Assembly (NCBI RefSeq): GCF_050947875.1
Contig: NC_134569.1
Span: 16,159,631-16,223,630, forward strand
Origin: Dermacentor variabilis
Lineage: Eukaryota > Arthropoda > Arachnida > Ixodida > Ixodidae
Direction of reading: 5' to 3'
DNA length: 64,000 nucleotides
Under the pieces are notes generated by a model, which was given only the letters and a program-made list of their open reading frames with translations, was not told the origin of the DNA and did not search any database. The translations under genes were made by a program, and so were the position numbers. Below, in pieces: positions 1 through 10,977 of this stretch. Position 1 is the stretch's first letter. Each line of letters opens with the position of its first letter.

Positions 1-1368
1 ATGCTTAAGACGTGCTATTTCCAGGTCCCTGTGGTACTGTGGAAAATTGTGAAGGAAATTTTCAACAAAAGAAATTGCCTTTTCTCTTTCCCCCTAACAC
101 CACCACCGCCCCTACCACCAACACTGCACTCAGTGGACAGCTCAAAAAGCATCTTGAATGCACAGGACATCCCGACGCCACACAGTTTTTGGGGGACATG
201 CCTGAGTTGATCTTCAAAGTCATTTTCTGAAGGAACAAATACCTACAGCATTCAAACAAAACCTGTGAATGTGAACATGACCTCCGAATAAAAGGAGGAG
301 GCCATGGCCAGAAGCTTGTGATCCTGCCAGAAGCAAATTGAGCTCAGAACTACAAATTAATGAGAGGAAGGGACCAATTCTAGGTGTGCCGTTCTGCCTG
401 ACAAAAGACTGCAACTGCTTTTACAGTTTCCATGCCTGAAACACATTGCTGAACTTTGTGACAACATGAGGCTTTGTACACAACTGTGTAGGTACCTGTA
501 AAAAACAAACAATGGTAGTTTCTTGTTTGCCTGACCTATTTATTGTCCCAAAGGCCTGCTTAGGTGGCTTGTTCTGAAAGATATCTTTTTCTGCAACAAA
601 TGATGAGGGGCATCTGAAAGGTTAAACTAAATTCCTGCTACGGATTTTTTGAGAATATGTGTGGACCTTAGAGATAATACAACATAGTATCAAGAATTGA
701 GACAATATTATTAAATAGCCATAATTCTTCCTATATTTATAGAACAAGTGTAACATGTAGTTGAAATGTAGCACTGATTTGTGTCTTCCTTGCAACTTGC
801 AATGTAAAACTATTTTCGAAAACAACAATTTGCACCAACTAGCCCGCCAACGCATTGTGCTGAACTACTTCTAACCACCAGTCATCTAGCACTATTTTAC
901 AAACTTTCTTATCACTCATCACTTCATGACAACTTCTTTAAAAGCTTCGCAATAATCTTCATCCTATGTGATCACACATGCGAACGACCTGCTCGTGCCA
1001 TTTCGACCAGTCTTTCATTTCCCAAACAGCATATTGGAATAACCTGCCATAAGAATCAAACATACTCACTGAAACTGATCCCTATCATCCCCTTTTACTC
1101 TTGTAAACCAAAACACATTGTTTCTTTCTTTTTATATGATCATTTGCAGGACGATTATCACTAGCATTGTTTGACAAAGCCGCAGCTCTTTTTGATTATG
1201 ACTATTGTTTTTCTTCATTGACCTATAAAAAACTGCCCATGTCCAAAAGTATTATGTATATTGCCACCACCTATTCTTTTTTACTCATTCTATCTAAATG
1301 TCCATGCTTTGTGGTGTTGTCTTAAGTGTTAGTAAAAGTGTTTTTCATTTACTCGACCCAATGTAATA
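1..1368. other. No recognisable gene
   Basis: AT-rich, unique-looking sequence. Open frames are short (at most about 77 codons), lack family signatures and overlap each other on both strands. I see no convincing splice-bounded coding exon, tRNA or TE domain. It could be intron or intergenic DNA. Confidence 0.5.
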
Positions 1369-1660
1369 AAGAGAGAGACAGCAAATGATAAATGAAAGGT
1401 AGGGAGGTTAACCAGGACTGAGCCCGGTTGGCTACCCTACACTGGGGAAGGGGATGGAAAGATTAAAAGAAGAACAGAAAGTCCACTGGGGATATCGTTC
1501 AGTCACTCAATCCGGATCACAGACCCTGACTCAATCCTGTAGCTTTCAAATATCGCAGCAACGCTTTTGTGGCCTTTTGTAGCTGCGATATACGAGGCCA
1601 TGGTCCCAAGGTCTTGTTCAAGGTGAATAAACTCACAAGAGGGCCTTTAGGGTACTCTGA
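1369..1660 (-). repeat. Dispersed repeat, LINE-tail-like copy A
   Basis: A short GA run is followed by a block containing GGGAGGTTAACCAG and GGCTACCCTACACTGGGG. A diverged copy of the same block lies at about 14,250-14,345, again next to a GA run. The arrangement (simple repeat plus conserved tail) resembles the 3' end of a non-LTR element in minus orientation. That assignment is inference; the repetition itself is directly visible. Confidence 0.5.
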
Positions 1661-4600
1661 AATAAACTAGTCACAACATACTCACAGCTCGGCAAGCACA
1701 GTCAGTTCATGATAAGTTCTTTGCAAGATGAAGTCAATGAGCCTCCCCAGGGGTATGCTCCCTGCCCCCCCTGGGGATATGTTGGCAACCTGCATAGACA
1801 TCTTCACACCAAACTTTGGTCAGTCCATCACCTGCAAGATGTCACAAAAAACACAAAAGCCATGCTCAGAAAGTGCAAGCTGCACAAGCAGGAGCATTTT
1901 GAAACCAAAGCAAGCAAATTCACTGGTACAGGTAATACTCTGCACTGGCCTAATTGACATCAGCATCATCGCCGTTACCTCTAATACAAATCCCACAATC
2001 ATATATTTTCTTGCCTTTTACAATGAAGCTGTTAAGGGTAGTTCCACAATGATTTTCATATGGCAGCAGTAACAGGTGACAGTGGCAAAGGTCGGCAGCA
2101 GCATGTGACAGCATGGTCAGCATCAAGTGCCAATCAAAGAAAAACAAGCAATGCATCCAGTGTCGAAGCCCCAAATTTGCTTTGAAACATGATTTTTAAG
2201 AGTTATAAAATAAAAGTTATATCGCGTGTACCTCACTCAAAAGGACTTCTTCTTTGCATGATTTACTATGGGTAGTAATATTAATTTTAGTTTCTCATAC
2301 TGTGTTTCAATAGCTACAGACTGAACATCAGCTACAAGGTGCCCAAATTGAAAAATATTTTGCAGGCATCACGTCAGGTCCTCTTGGCTAAGATCAATAT
2401 TAGTGTGTTTTAATGAGCATTTTCACGCTGTGCCTTTTTTTTTTTCAACTTGCGGAAAAAACACAGGTCTCTGTACAGAGCTTGGATATAGTGAAGTATA
2501 TAAAAAGGGTTGGGTATGGCAAAAGAGTTGCACAAGGCACAGTAAATTGTTTGCAATGTCTTGGGCATATTTTGGGCAGTGGCACATGGACAAAATAAAC
2601 ACAAACAACTTCCGAAAGGTGCGAGAATTCCCTTATACAGTTCCACTGTCTTGGATATACGAGCTACCAAGACTGACATACATTTGTGAAGGTGTCTTTT
2701 TCTTTTCCCCTTTTCCCATCCTCCTTAAACCTTTTCTGTCTCAATTCCTTTCTCTATGTTTGGTAGCACGTAGGCAGCTACATACACACCAGCTGAATTT
2801 TTTGCATTTCACTAAAGAGCTTTCTCTCTACAAGGCCTGCTGACATGAGAAACTGAATTAAATGTCCAATCCCACCAGGCAAAGATACTACATGCTTTAC
2901 TGAAGCACTGACAAAAATATCTTTCGATAGGGAGTAGAAGTTGAAGATATTTCTATTTCAATGGTTATTTATACCTTGACATATGAAACAAGTAAAACTG
3001 CAATATGTCAACAAATGCAGTTTTCTACTTACAGTATCTCTCATCTACAAGCCCAGGCCTTAAAACACACCCGAACTTAACGACACCAAATTCACAAACA
3101 ATTGCGAGTGATGCAAACAGAAACAACACAATTACCTGTTTTTTTGCAAATGCACCATCTGAAACAAAACGCAGGAAATAGTTCATCAAACAGCACTATG
3201 GTGCAGCAATAATACCGTGCAATGTCTTAGGTATATTTTGGTCTCTCTATGTTCCGGGACTCACTCAATATTCTGCATAGATGGGATTTAACCTGCTCTG
3301 TTAACAAGCATTATTCTTCATAAATCGCTTAAATTAGGATCACGGCTTACTTTGAAGCATCTGAATAGGTTTTCCTTTGCACTTGTGTCTATGGAGCCCC
3401 CCAAATTAACACCAGAAAATGCACACCTCCCAAAGTTATTAGTGGTTACTGTTTACAAGCAAGCTAAGTACGATTCAAAAATTCTGTCCAAGTCCAAGTT
3501 GTGCTGTTTTCTCGTTTAGAGTATGACTTACCTCAAAGTTCCTTTTTGTTCTGTGTTCCTGATGCCCGTCTTTATTTTTTTTAAATTCTGTTTACCTACC
3601 AAAACGTTTACGACGTGTACATATACAGGATAAGTGAGATTGATGAGGGGAGTGTGACTAAAACGCTTAGAAATTAAGACTAAGCGTTAGATGGAGAGCT
3701 CATATGATTCGTCAGAGGTCCGAAACACGTCCACGCTCAGTATATTAAATAAGTACCCTAGCATTCACATCTAGAGACAGAATCCACGCTCGCCATAGCT
3801 AAAATTGTAGCAAGGCCCACAAGTTCATTGATGCAGTGCGATACGGTACAGAATTCTGGCCTTATTACTGCGCTCTACAAGCTCGATACAGCTGCAACAT
3901 TAGCGCGGATTTCCGTCTGCACCTTCCTCAAACTTTGAATTTGCCAACTTGGTTAGATGCATAACAAGTGTAAACTTTACGAACGCTTATGAATACCTTG
4001 GCTCCGCTTGTGCAAACATTATAATGCGGTTCGACTTGCATGCATCGTTTACGCAAAACGAATCTGACGAATTTTGGTATCACCTGCTACAGTCTACCTA
4101 TTCAATATTCAAGATGCTGACCCCGCGATCATACTTACAAACATATATATATTTTTTTGTGTTACACGTAAGACGACGGAACTTTGCTATTTACCCAACG
4201 GACCGCGGGCATCGTAATGGTGACAACAGAAACACGACACATGAAGTTTGACGATGGCAGAGTGAGATACGCAAGCACTTCGTACTTTAAGCAATACTAG
4301 AGTCGCTTCTAATAAATGAGACAGAAAGAGCCTAATTCGCCCTTATTATTACTCAGCGTTCACGTGTGACAAACGGAAAAACGCTCATATCCACAACACA
4401 CAGGAATCGTACCTGTTTCAGATACGTCGTCAGACTGGACTTGCCAAGTTCTCACAAGAAAACACTTCACAAAGGTAGCGAGGTAAGCAGCTCATGGACA
4501 ACAAGGAAAGTGCAAACAATTCATAAGAAAACAGGCCATTGCTGAAAATAAATAACTAAAAACAGCCGTTAAAGATGCAAGCAACGAACTATCTACACCA

Positions 4601-4985
4601 CTGCGTACTCCATCTCCATACTCGCGTACTAATAAACGGATCCGGAAGCTGAACCATAGGTGTTCTGTGGCTGAACCGCTGAACTGTAATGGCGTGCGCA
4701 AGCAGCAAAAAAAAAAAGAAAAGAAAACAAGATTTAATCTTACGACTACTGGAAGTAAATTTTTTCAGCTAATTTTGTCCTACGTGATTTGTCTGTAAAA
4801 TGCATATAGATGACCTTATTAACAATTACAGAAAATATAGTTTCGGTTTTGACATGATTGACGGTGACAAACTCATTTGCTTTGCAAAAAGCAAACCTTA
4901 CCAAAGAAATATTAAATGTTACTATATAGGGTCAGTACACGCAAGTGCCCTGACCTAATTCAAAAGCTTAGTAATAACAAAATTT
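1661..4985. other. No recognisable gene
   Basis: No open frame here has a recognisable domain. The longest (2,403-2,843, 146 codons) includes a poly-T-derived Phe run and overlaps frames on both strands, so I treat it as chance. Nothing repeated elsewhere in the window was noticed. Confidence 0.45.
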
Positions 4986-4989
4986 ACGG

Positions 4990-4995
4990 TTTATT
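4990..4995 (-). terminator. Candidate polyadenylation signal of the helical-repeat gene
   Basis: TTTATT on the plus strand reads AATAAA on the minus strand, about 230 bases past the stop codon of the 5,225-5,773 gene. Position and sequence fit a 3' end signal, but AATAAA is common in AT-rich DNA. Confidence 0.4.
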
Positions 4996-5224
4996 TTATA
5001 TGTTTAGCCACATCCTGTCCGACGCACAGCAGTTTTGAAACTAGATAGCTACTATCACATAATCTTTGTAGAAAACAACTTGTAGGTACTCTGTAGTCCA
5101 GCCCATATAACTACACTTCCGCGTAGTCAACTCAGCGACAGAGGTGTAGCGTGCCGTTCAGCTTGTTCAGGGTCACTAACCATCCAGCATCTCTAATGCG
5201 GCTACCACATATACACATACGCAG

Positions 5225-5773
5225 CTATTCATCTTCTATCTCCGGTTTCGGTTTCGGCGACACCGCCTTGAAATAGTAGTCCATGAGAAGGGCACCAGCC
5301 ATCGCCTTGCCGCGAATATTATCGTCCCTGCTGTCCAAGTGCTTCTCGAAGAAACTGAGCACCTGTTGGTTCGGGAAGTCTTTCATACACATGTCGCTGC
5401 GAAGAACCTTGCACAGGGCCGTGAGGATGCCGGCGAGCTGCATGCTGTCGGCTTCGTCGGCGAGGAACAGCATGAGCTCAGTAGTAGCTTGCATGTCCAG
5501 TGCGATCATCATCTCCAGAAGCTCAGACATTTTGAAGCGTACCAGCCCATTGGTGCAGACAAGCTGTTTATAGGCAGCGCATACGATGTCATTGTAGTAC
5601 ACCCTAAATGACGGTGCCTGTCTAAGGGGAAGGAGGCCCAGCACCAAATCTGCCGCCCGAATGGCCACATCGGTGTCATCGCTGCGCAGGTCCTCCAGAG
5701 TCTTCTCCAGTAGCGGCGTGTAATCTTCAGCGTTTAACCAGTTGTTAAACTTAGCGCGCAGCCTGCGGATCAT
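5225..5773 (-). CDS. Uncharacterised HEAT/ARM-like helical protein, 182 aa, single exon
   Basis: An uninterrupted 182-codon frame, much the longest non-TE frame outside the kinase gene. I do not recognise the family. The protein looks fully alpha-helical, with amphipathic helices about 15-20 residues long separated by short turns (for example PLLEKTLEDLRSDD near residues 20-33, MQLAGILTALCKVL near 111-124). That pattern suggests HEAT/ARM-type repeats and a scaffold or chaperone-like role. It ends in an acidic/proline tail (PKPKPEIEDE). There is no signal peptide or membrane segment. The start at 5,773 is the first ATG in frame; an overlapping ATG in another frame begins four bases upstream. 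GC content is higher than in the flanks, upstream DNA is CpG-rich, and an AATAAA lies downstream, all arguing for a real intronless or single-coding-exon gene. A processed retrocopy is possible, but there is no poly-A tail at its 3' edge. Confidence 0.7.
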   Translation of the reverse strand: MIRRLRAKFNNWLNAEDYTPLLEKTLEDLRSDDTDVAIRAADLVLGLLPLRQAPSFRVYYNDIVCAAYKQLVCTNGLVRFKMSELLEMMIALDMQATTELMLFLADEADSMQLAGILTALCKVLRSDMCMKDFPNQQVLSFFEKHLDSRDDNIRGKAMAGALLMDYYFKAVSPKPKPEIEDE

Positions 5774-5774
5774 G

Positions 5775-5990
5775 CATTACGGCGGATGGCGGCGGCGCGC
5801 CCAGGGCATAATTTTGGTCAATTGCAACTGAAATGGCGGCGGCGCGACCACTACGGCGCACCGGAAACAACGGCCCATGCACGTGCTTACGCCATGCGCC
5901 GACTGTGGACGACGAAGACTCAGCAAAGTCGAAACAACCTCCAAAACTGGCGCAACTCGCCGCCATATGCAACGTTTCCGCACTATGTCA
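5775..5990 (-). promoter_or_regulatory. CpG-rich start region with YY1-like motifs
   Basis: The 200 bases upstream of the helical-repeat gene are rich in CpG, unlike the surrounding AT-rich DNA. ATGGCGGC occurs twice (near 5,784 and 5,832), once within AAATGGCGGC, which resembles the YY1 site often found at housekeeping-gene starts. No TATA box is evident at a sensible distance. Promoter function is inferred from composition and motif only. Confidence 0.4.
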
Positions 5991-6189
5991 TTAATTTCGG
6001 TTCTAAATTGTACAGTACTCATCTGTATGAGTACCAGACAGTACACGTTATGCTCACTGATGCGTCGGAAATTCTCGAATCCGAGGGGGCGAGGCGTGCA
6101 AGCGAAACGACAGCCAACGATGCAGTCATTCCTTCTGTACGTCGCGTTATGGCCAATTAAAAAAAAAGAGTGTGTGTGTGTGTGTATAT

Positions 6190-8195
6190 ATATATATGTA
6201 CATTAAGGTGCTCAAAAGTAAGCTTTATGATTTTCTTAAAATTGGGCATTGGGGATCGAGGCACGCGAAGATCACCTGTGCAAATGAGTTATGTGGACAA
6301 GGGGACACAAAGTGAGATGATCATTATCACTGTAAGCTTCCCAATTAAATAAAATTGAATAATTAACGTTTTGTTGACTGCAGCAAGTTGTTTGTATTGA
6401 AAAGTTAGAGGCAGTTGTCATTCTACACAATATCAGTTGGAAGAATTCTAGCGTGCCTGTGCTTCGAGATATCCGACTCTAATTTTCAATTGTCGTTCGC
6501 ATGATTATGCATGCAAGAGAGGCACAAAAATCAGGCACACAACACACAGAGCAGCATACATTTCAATAAAGAACAAGCTTAAAACAAGCATCCGAACCAT
6601 GTGCATAATTGACGATAAGACACTCCTACGCTTACATGCAATGCGAAGCATGTTGCGCTCCCCGTGTATGTTTCCCAGTAAACACTACCGTTGCGCTAGC
6701 TGCCACGGAGACGGCAGCTTGACTGTCGTATACGAAGCAGGGAAGGACGTAACTACACTTTCATACGTGCAAGAAGAACCCGCCTAGCAACTGATTTGTG
6801 TTGCGACACGCACGTATAATGGAAGAGCAGCGTGCATACAAGGCGCAGCAAATTTCTCTTCTCTCTGGCTCACTCCTTGTAGGTGCACGAAGTAGCGGCG
6901 TAAGCCAAGTCACATGCCATCGTAACGTAATAACTAGGAAAAGTGCAGTTGCCACATGAATAATTTCAACCTACGTCACAATGGGTAATCGTTCTAGTTG
7001 TCATTCACAGCTTCGCTGTCCAACCACCTTTACAGCATGGATTGGAGCCCATTTTTTTAATGTGTAAATAAAGCTCTCTCTGCAGAACTAAACCTGTGTG
7101 TACACTGAATGTTTTCTTTTTGGTGCAGGTTCCGAGAAGCCAGTCGTGCCACCGGCGCGTGCTTGGACTCGCATGTACCAATGAACGTTATTGAACTTGT
7201 GTCCTCGCAAGGAAAAAAAGAACAAGAAAAGAAAATGCAGCAACTCGGTTTTTTTTCCCTCTTCTTCTCTCTTCTGTATATTACAGAATGCGGTAGAGCG
7301 TATTGAAATGCCTATTTTCAGCCGTGCGAGGAGACAAGCGGCACAAGTGCATGCATCAAGTGCCCAGGTGAAAGGCGCAGCAGCACCACCTGTACGTTTC
7401 TGGGAAAACTGCTTCACCATGGAGCCTTCCCATGGCCCACTACCCCTAATCTAGTACACTATACACAAAGCCCTATTCTAAAACTCTTCACTCCCGTATG
7501 CCCCAACGCTAACACCCGCAAAGCTCTTTGGGGCCCCAAACTATTGGGGCCCCTATTCTAAAATTCTAATGGTGTGAGCAGAGAAGCCGGAAGGCAATGC
7601 ACTTGCATAATGGTGAATAGACGAGCTGGCACTGTCCTTGCCTGGGCTACGCAAATAAAGTGACTGCTGGTTTCCAAGCATTGTATATTTTATTGAAGTT
7701 AAGAGCAACAACAGCACAGCACGCCGCGCTGTCATATCTTGATTTTGCCAGCCGAGAGGAGAAGGGGAACAGTTATCATCTTTGCCTCCGCCCTGTTGTC
7801 AGACTAAATACAGCACGCAACAGCCGCGTGACATCAGGGAGGAGCTTTGCGACGGTCCCCACTCTCTTGCATGCGTAAACATGCGAACGACAACTAAAAT
7901 TGTAGTCGGATATCTTGGAGCACAGACACGCTTGAAGAATCCTTCCAATTGATACTGTGTAAAAACACGACTGCCTCTAACTTTTCAATACAAACATACC
8001 CGCTTACTGCAGTCAACAAAAAGTTCATTATTCAATCTTAGTTAATTGGGCTGCTGACATCGATAATTATCATCTCACTTTGTGTCCCCCTGGCCACATA
8101 ACTTATTTGCACAGGTGGGCTTCGCGTGCCTCCCAGTGCCAAATTTAAGGAAATCATAAAGCTTAATTTTGAATGCCCCTAATATATGTATATAG
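6190..8195. mobile_element. Foldback DNA element with ~330-bp inverted arms
   Basis: The sequence at 6,190-6,521 is repeated in reverse complement at 7,861-8,195 with moderate divergence. Shared stretches include AAGCTTTATGATTT, the CACAAAGTGAGATGAT block, ACTGCAGCAAG and GTCGTTCGCATG. The arms enclose about 1.3 kb without a recognisable transposase. This is the shape of a foldback or long-TIR non-autonomous DNA transposon. A short GT/TA microsatellite (6,172-6,198) abuts the left end. Superfamily is unknown. Confidence 0.7.
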
Positions 8196-8270
8196 TTCCT
8201 TGAAAAGTTCTGTAGGCCCGGTGCATAGGTAGTTGAAGAAACGAAGGGGCACAATTACGAAAATTGCCTG

Positions 8271-8344
8271 TTTAATGGTTTAATGTTTCCGTCGTGGCCC
8301 AGCCTATGAAGGCCGTGCTAGAACGGAAACATTAAACCATTAAA
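8271..8344. repeat. Perfect 22-bp inverted repeat (hairpin)
   Basis: TTTAATGGTTTAATGTTTCC plus GT (8,271-8,292) is matched exactly by its reverse complement at 8,323-8,344, with a 30-base GC-rich spacer. A transcript could fold into a 22-bp stem. It adjoins the SINE pair to its right. Confidence 0.85.
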
Positions 8345-8345
8345 C

Positions 8346-8692
8346 ACCAAGGACAACATAGTGGAAATTACTTGTGCTTAATAAATGAAATAAACCATAA
8401 ATTAATGGAAATTAAAGTGGATGAAAAAACAGCTTGCCACAGGTGGGAACCGAACCCACAACCTTCGCATGTCGCTTGCGATGCTCTACCAAAGGTTGTG
8501 GATTCGGTTCCCACCTGCGGCAAGCTGTTTTTGATCCACTTTATATTCCATTAATTTATGGTTTATTTCATTTATTAAGCACAAGTAATTTTCCCTATGT
8601 TGTCCTTGGTGTCAGTGTTTGTTGGCTTCTTATAAGATGACTAATAAAAATCGGACCCCTCGGTTAACCCCCTTTCTTCTCGTTGATTAGAT
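8346..8692. mobile_element. Two tRNA-derived SINEs, head to head
   Basis: The left half (8,346-8,492) is a SINE on the minus strand with a complete tRNA-like head: A-box-like TGGTAGAGCATCGC and B-box-like GGGTTCGGTTCCC when read in reverse. The right half (8,493-8,692) is a plus-strand copy retaining only the B-box half (GGATTCGGTTCCCACC) and the longer tail. Both share the body with CAAGCTGTTTTT, ATCCACTTT and AAGCACAAGTAATT. Copies of the tail also occur at 20,462-20,586. Together they form a palindrome with arms of about 140 bases. Confidence 0.75.
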
Positions 8693-8694
8693 AA

Positions 8695-9325
8695 CGAGTG
8701 TCTCGAATCCGGCAACATAACATTGATGCCTTCAGGTAGCATATGTGGGTTTATGAACTGTAGAAGCGTCATTCAAAATACAGGGAACTATTCTCCACTT
8801 CCGGCGGCATTTTCTCTACTTCCTCTTTAAATAAAAGGATTTTCATGCATAAATATTTTCACAAACAACGGTTAAATTCGTTAATTTTTGCTTTTCTTTC
8901 CTGTTTGGCTGTTGCCTCAGCTCTCTTCATCAGTAGATCGCTTAATTTTTCAAGTTCTTGCGACTCTTTTCTGCCATTGCCAATTTTGCACAAAAAGTGC
9001 TGTAGAATTAAGGAAAAAAACCAGACAAGGTAACGGGTAACATTCATATTGCGTATGGGTTCAACGGTTATTGCCGGGTTTCATTGAAATTTTGACATTT
9101 TTTGGGATGGCTGTGAAATAGATTGTTGAAAAGATACCAGTGGGGCCGTTCCAGCAGCAGCACCTTGAGATTTCAAAACAAACATTGAAATAATGAGAAA
9201 GGCGAAAACATTCTCCCATCTTTTAGCAGGGAGAATATCAAGCTGTTTCATGTCCTCAGTTCGGTGGCCTTTCCCTCGACCCGATGAGCGATCACTTCGA
9301 CACCTCGGCCATAATAATACTGTAA
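8695..9325. other. No recognisable gene
   Basis: Short overlapping frames only; no domain, RNA gene or internally repeated sequence was recognised. Confidence 0.4.
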
Positions 9326-9329
9326 CAGT

Positions 9330-10300
9330 GTTATTTATTATTATTTTTTTTTGTAGCCTCAAGACTGAAGTACTATTATGGAGAGGAGTGGGTAAGGAAC
9401 ATATACACAAGTAAATAACAAAGCACCAAAAGGTGGTTAGTTATTACAGCAAAACTGATTAGTTAATTACATCCAGAAGTGCTTATGTCTGATATGGCCG
9501 AACGAAACAATGAGTTGTTCTTGATTGCGACAGCTGCACTGGGAAGGTGGTTTCATTCCTGAGAGGTCCTAGAAATAAATGATTTGCAACAAGTTCTGGT
9601 GCGGCATTGAATTATTCCAACCTTATGGCTATGATCAATGCATGTGGGAGGAAATGTAGGTAGGAGATGATACAAGATTGCCGCACAGGTAGGAATTGTG
9701 GAAATATAGTTTATGAAATAAAGCAAGGCAAAAGCACTTACGTCGGGCTGAGAGAGGAGCATGCAAATAGCAGAGTTTTTCATGGCAGTTAATTATGGTT
9801 GATGTGCGGCTATAATTACTATAAATGAAATGTGCGGCATTGTTTTGGATTAGTTTAAGTGATTGAATAAGGGTTTCAAGGTGCGGTTCCTTGATGGATG
9901 AGGCATACTCCATTTTACTCCTAATAAGCGTTTTGTATAAGATTAATTGTAATGATGTAGGAGAAGAAAAATTTTGGCGAAGATAACCTAGTGTGCAGTT
10001 AATATTCTTAATTACCTTATTGATGTGCAACGACCAGGAAAGTGACGAGATTATGTGGACGCTTAGGTTTTATATGAGGTTACGATTTCTAGGGGAGTAT
10101 CATTAAAGTAATAGTTCGGCGGAGGAATATTAGTGCAAGTTAAAAACATACATTTACATTTAAATTCCATTAACCATATGTCACACCAGTTAGAGATCGC
10201 GTTTATATCGTCTTGTAAGAATTTGTTATCAGATTTGTCTGAGATATCACATACAGTCCTCTGCGAATAGCTGCCGAAAGCTGTCAAGTCTCAAGATTGA
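9330..10300 (-). mobile_element. CR1/Jockey-like LINE 3' fragment (degenerate)
   Basis: Minus-strand frames at 10,287-10,063, 10,030-9,635 and 9,783-9,553 encode the end of a reverse transcriptase and its C-terminal region. Recognisable pieces are CDIWLMEFKCKCMF, the thumb motif LILYKTLIRSKMEYAS and CLALFHKLYFHN. The same order and motifs occur in the longer element at 34,640-36,773 ([30 protein letters not shown]), so they are one family. Frameshifts separate the pieces and the endonuclease and most of the reverse transcriptase are missing (5' truncation). The likely 3' end is the AT-rich run near 9,330-9,355. Confidence 0.8.
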
Positions 10301-10309
10301 TTTGGTGGC

Positions 10310-10600
10310 GCTTTAGGAATATGGTTAGAGTGGTGGTGTGGGTGGGGGGAGGGAAGGGTATGTCCCCCCCCCCCCCCGAGTATGTGCCTGATGCATTTTG
10401 TCCACTTTTGTAGGTAGGCATGAAACCATAAAATACATACGTTGTTGCAGTGGCTAAGGTGGTCAGTGAAGCAAGGAAGCTAATGTTCTGTGATGCAGCT
10501 ATACTTATTAGCTTTGAATTCACATATCTTTCCTTTACCTCCCGAGCTAGTTTTGAAAAAAAAAAAAAATTCCAAAATGCCAGTATTTTCTAAGTGCTTG
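10310..10600. other. Simple-sequence-rich spacer
   Basis: Contains GT/G-rich stretches, a C homopolymer of about 14 near 10,365-10,378 and an A run near 10,556-10,569. No gene was recognised. Confidence 0.5.
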
Positions 10601-10669
10601 ATTGAATCAGCGCATTAAAATAAATGCCCGAAATACACTCAGAATAATATATATTTATTTGCAGAACAC

Positions 10670-10671
<2 letters not shown>

Positions 10672-10739
<68 letters not shown>
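10672..10739. repeat. (TA)n microsatellite
   Basis: About 34 uninterrupted TA units. It directly precedes the Penelope-like tail; a second short TA run follows at about 10,873-10,897. Confidence 0.95.
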
Positions 10740-10740
<1 letters not shown>

Positions 10741-10741
<1 letters not shown>

Positions 10742-10870
10742 TGATGAAGGCTGGACCCCGGCCGAAACGTCAATAAACCGCTTCAAAAGCGCGTCTACTT
10801 CACTGTGAATTACAGTGTTCTAGTTCTACTGTGAATATTTACCCGGACCCAGAACTGCTTTTTCTTTCTG
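10741..10870 (+). mobile_element. Penelope-like element tail with hammerhead-like motif
   Basis: The block starts with CTGATGA (10,741-10,747), a GGCTGG/CCGGCC hairpin (10,749-10,763) and GAAACGTC (10,764-10,771). CTGATGA - stem - GAAA is the catalytic-core layout of hammerhead ribozymes, which are known in terminal regions of Penelope-like elements. The stem has six base pairs including one wobble, with a 3-base loop; one extra A lies between CTGATGA and the stem, which may lower activity. The rest of the block carries no coding sequence. TA microsatellites flank both sides. Confidence 0.6.
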
Positions 10871-10977
10871 GTATATATATATATATATATATATATAATT
10901 CTAGAGAATGTTCGCTTTTTCAGTGCCAATAATGTAAATAAAGAAAATAAATTATGGGGTTTTACTAGTCAAAACAT

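Noticed and set aside
2403..2843. 146-codon plus-strand frame
   Set aside because: Low-complexity Phe-rich start from a T run, overlapping frames on both strands, no domain or splice context.
8430..8492. Possible tRNA gene
   Set aside because: Has A- and B-box-like words but belongs to a repeated SINE with a shared long tail; no acceptor stem.
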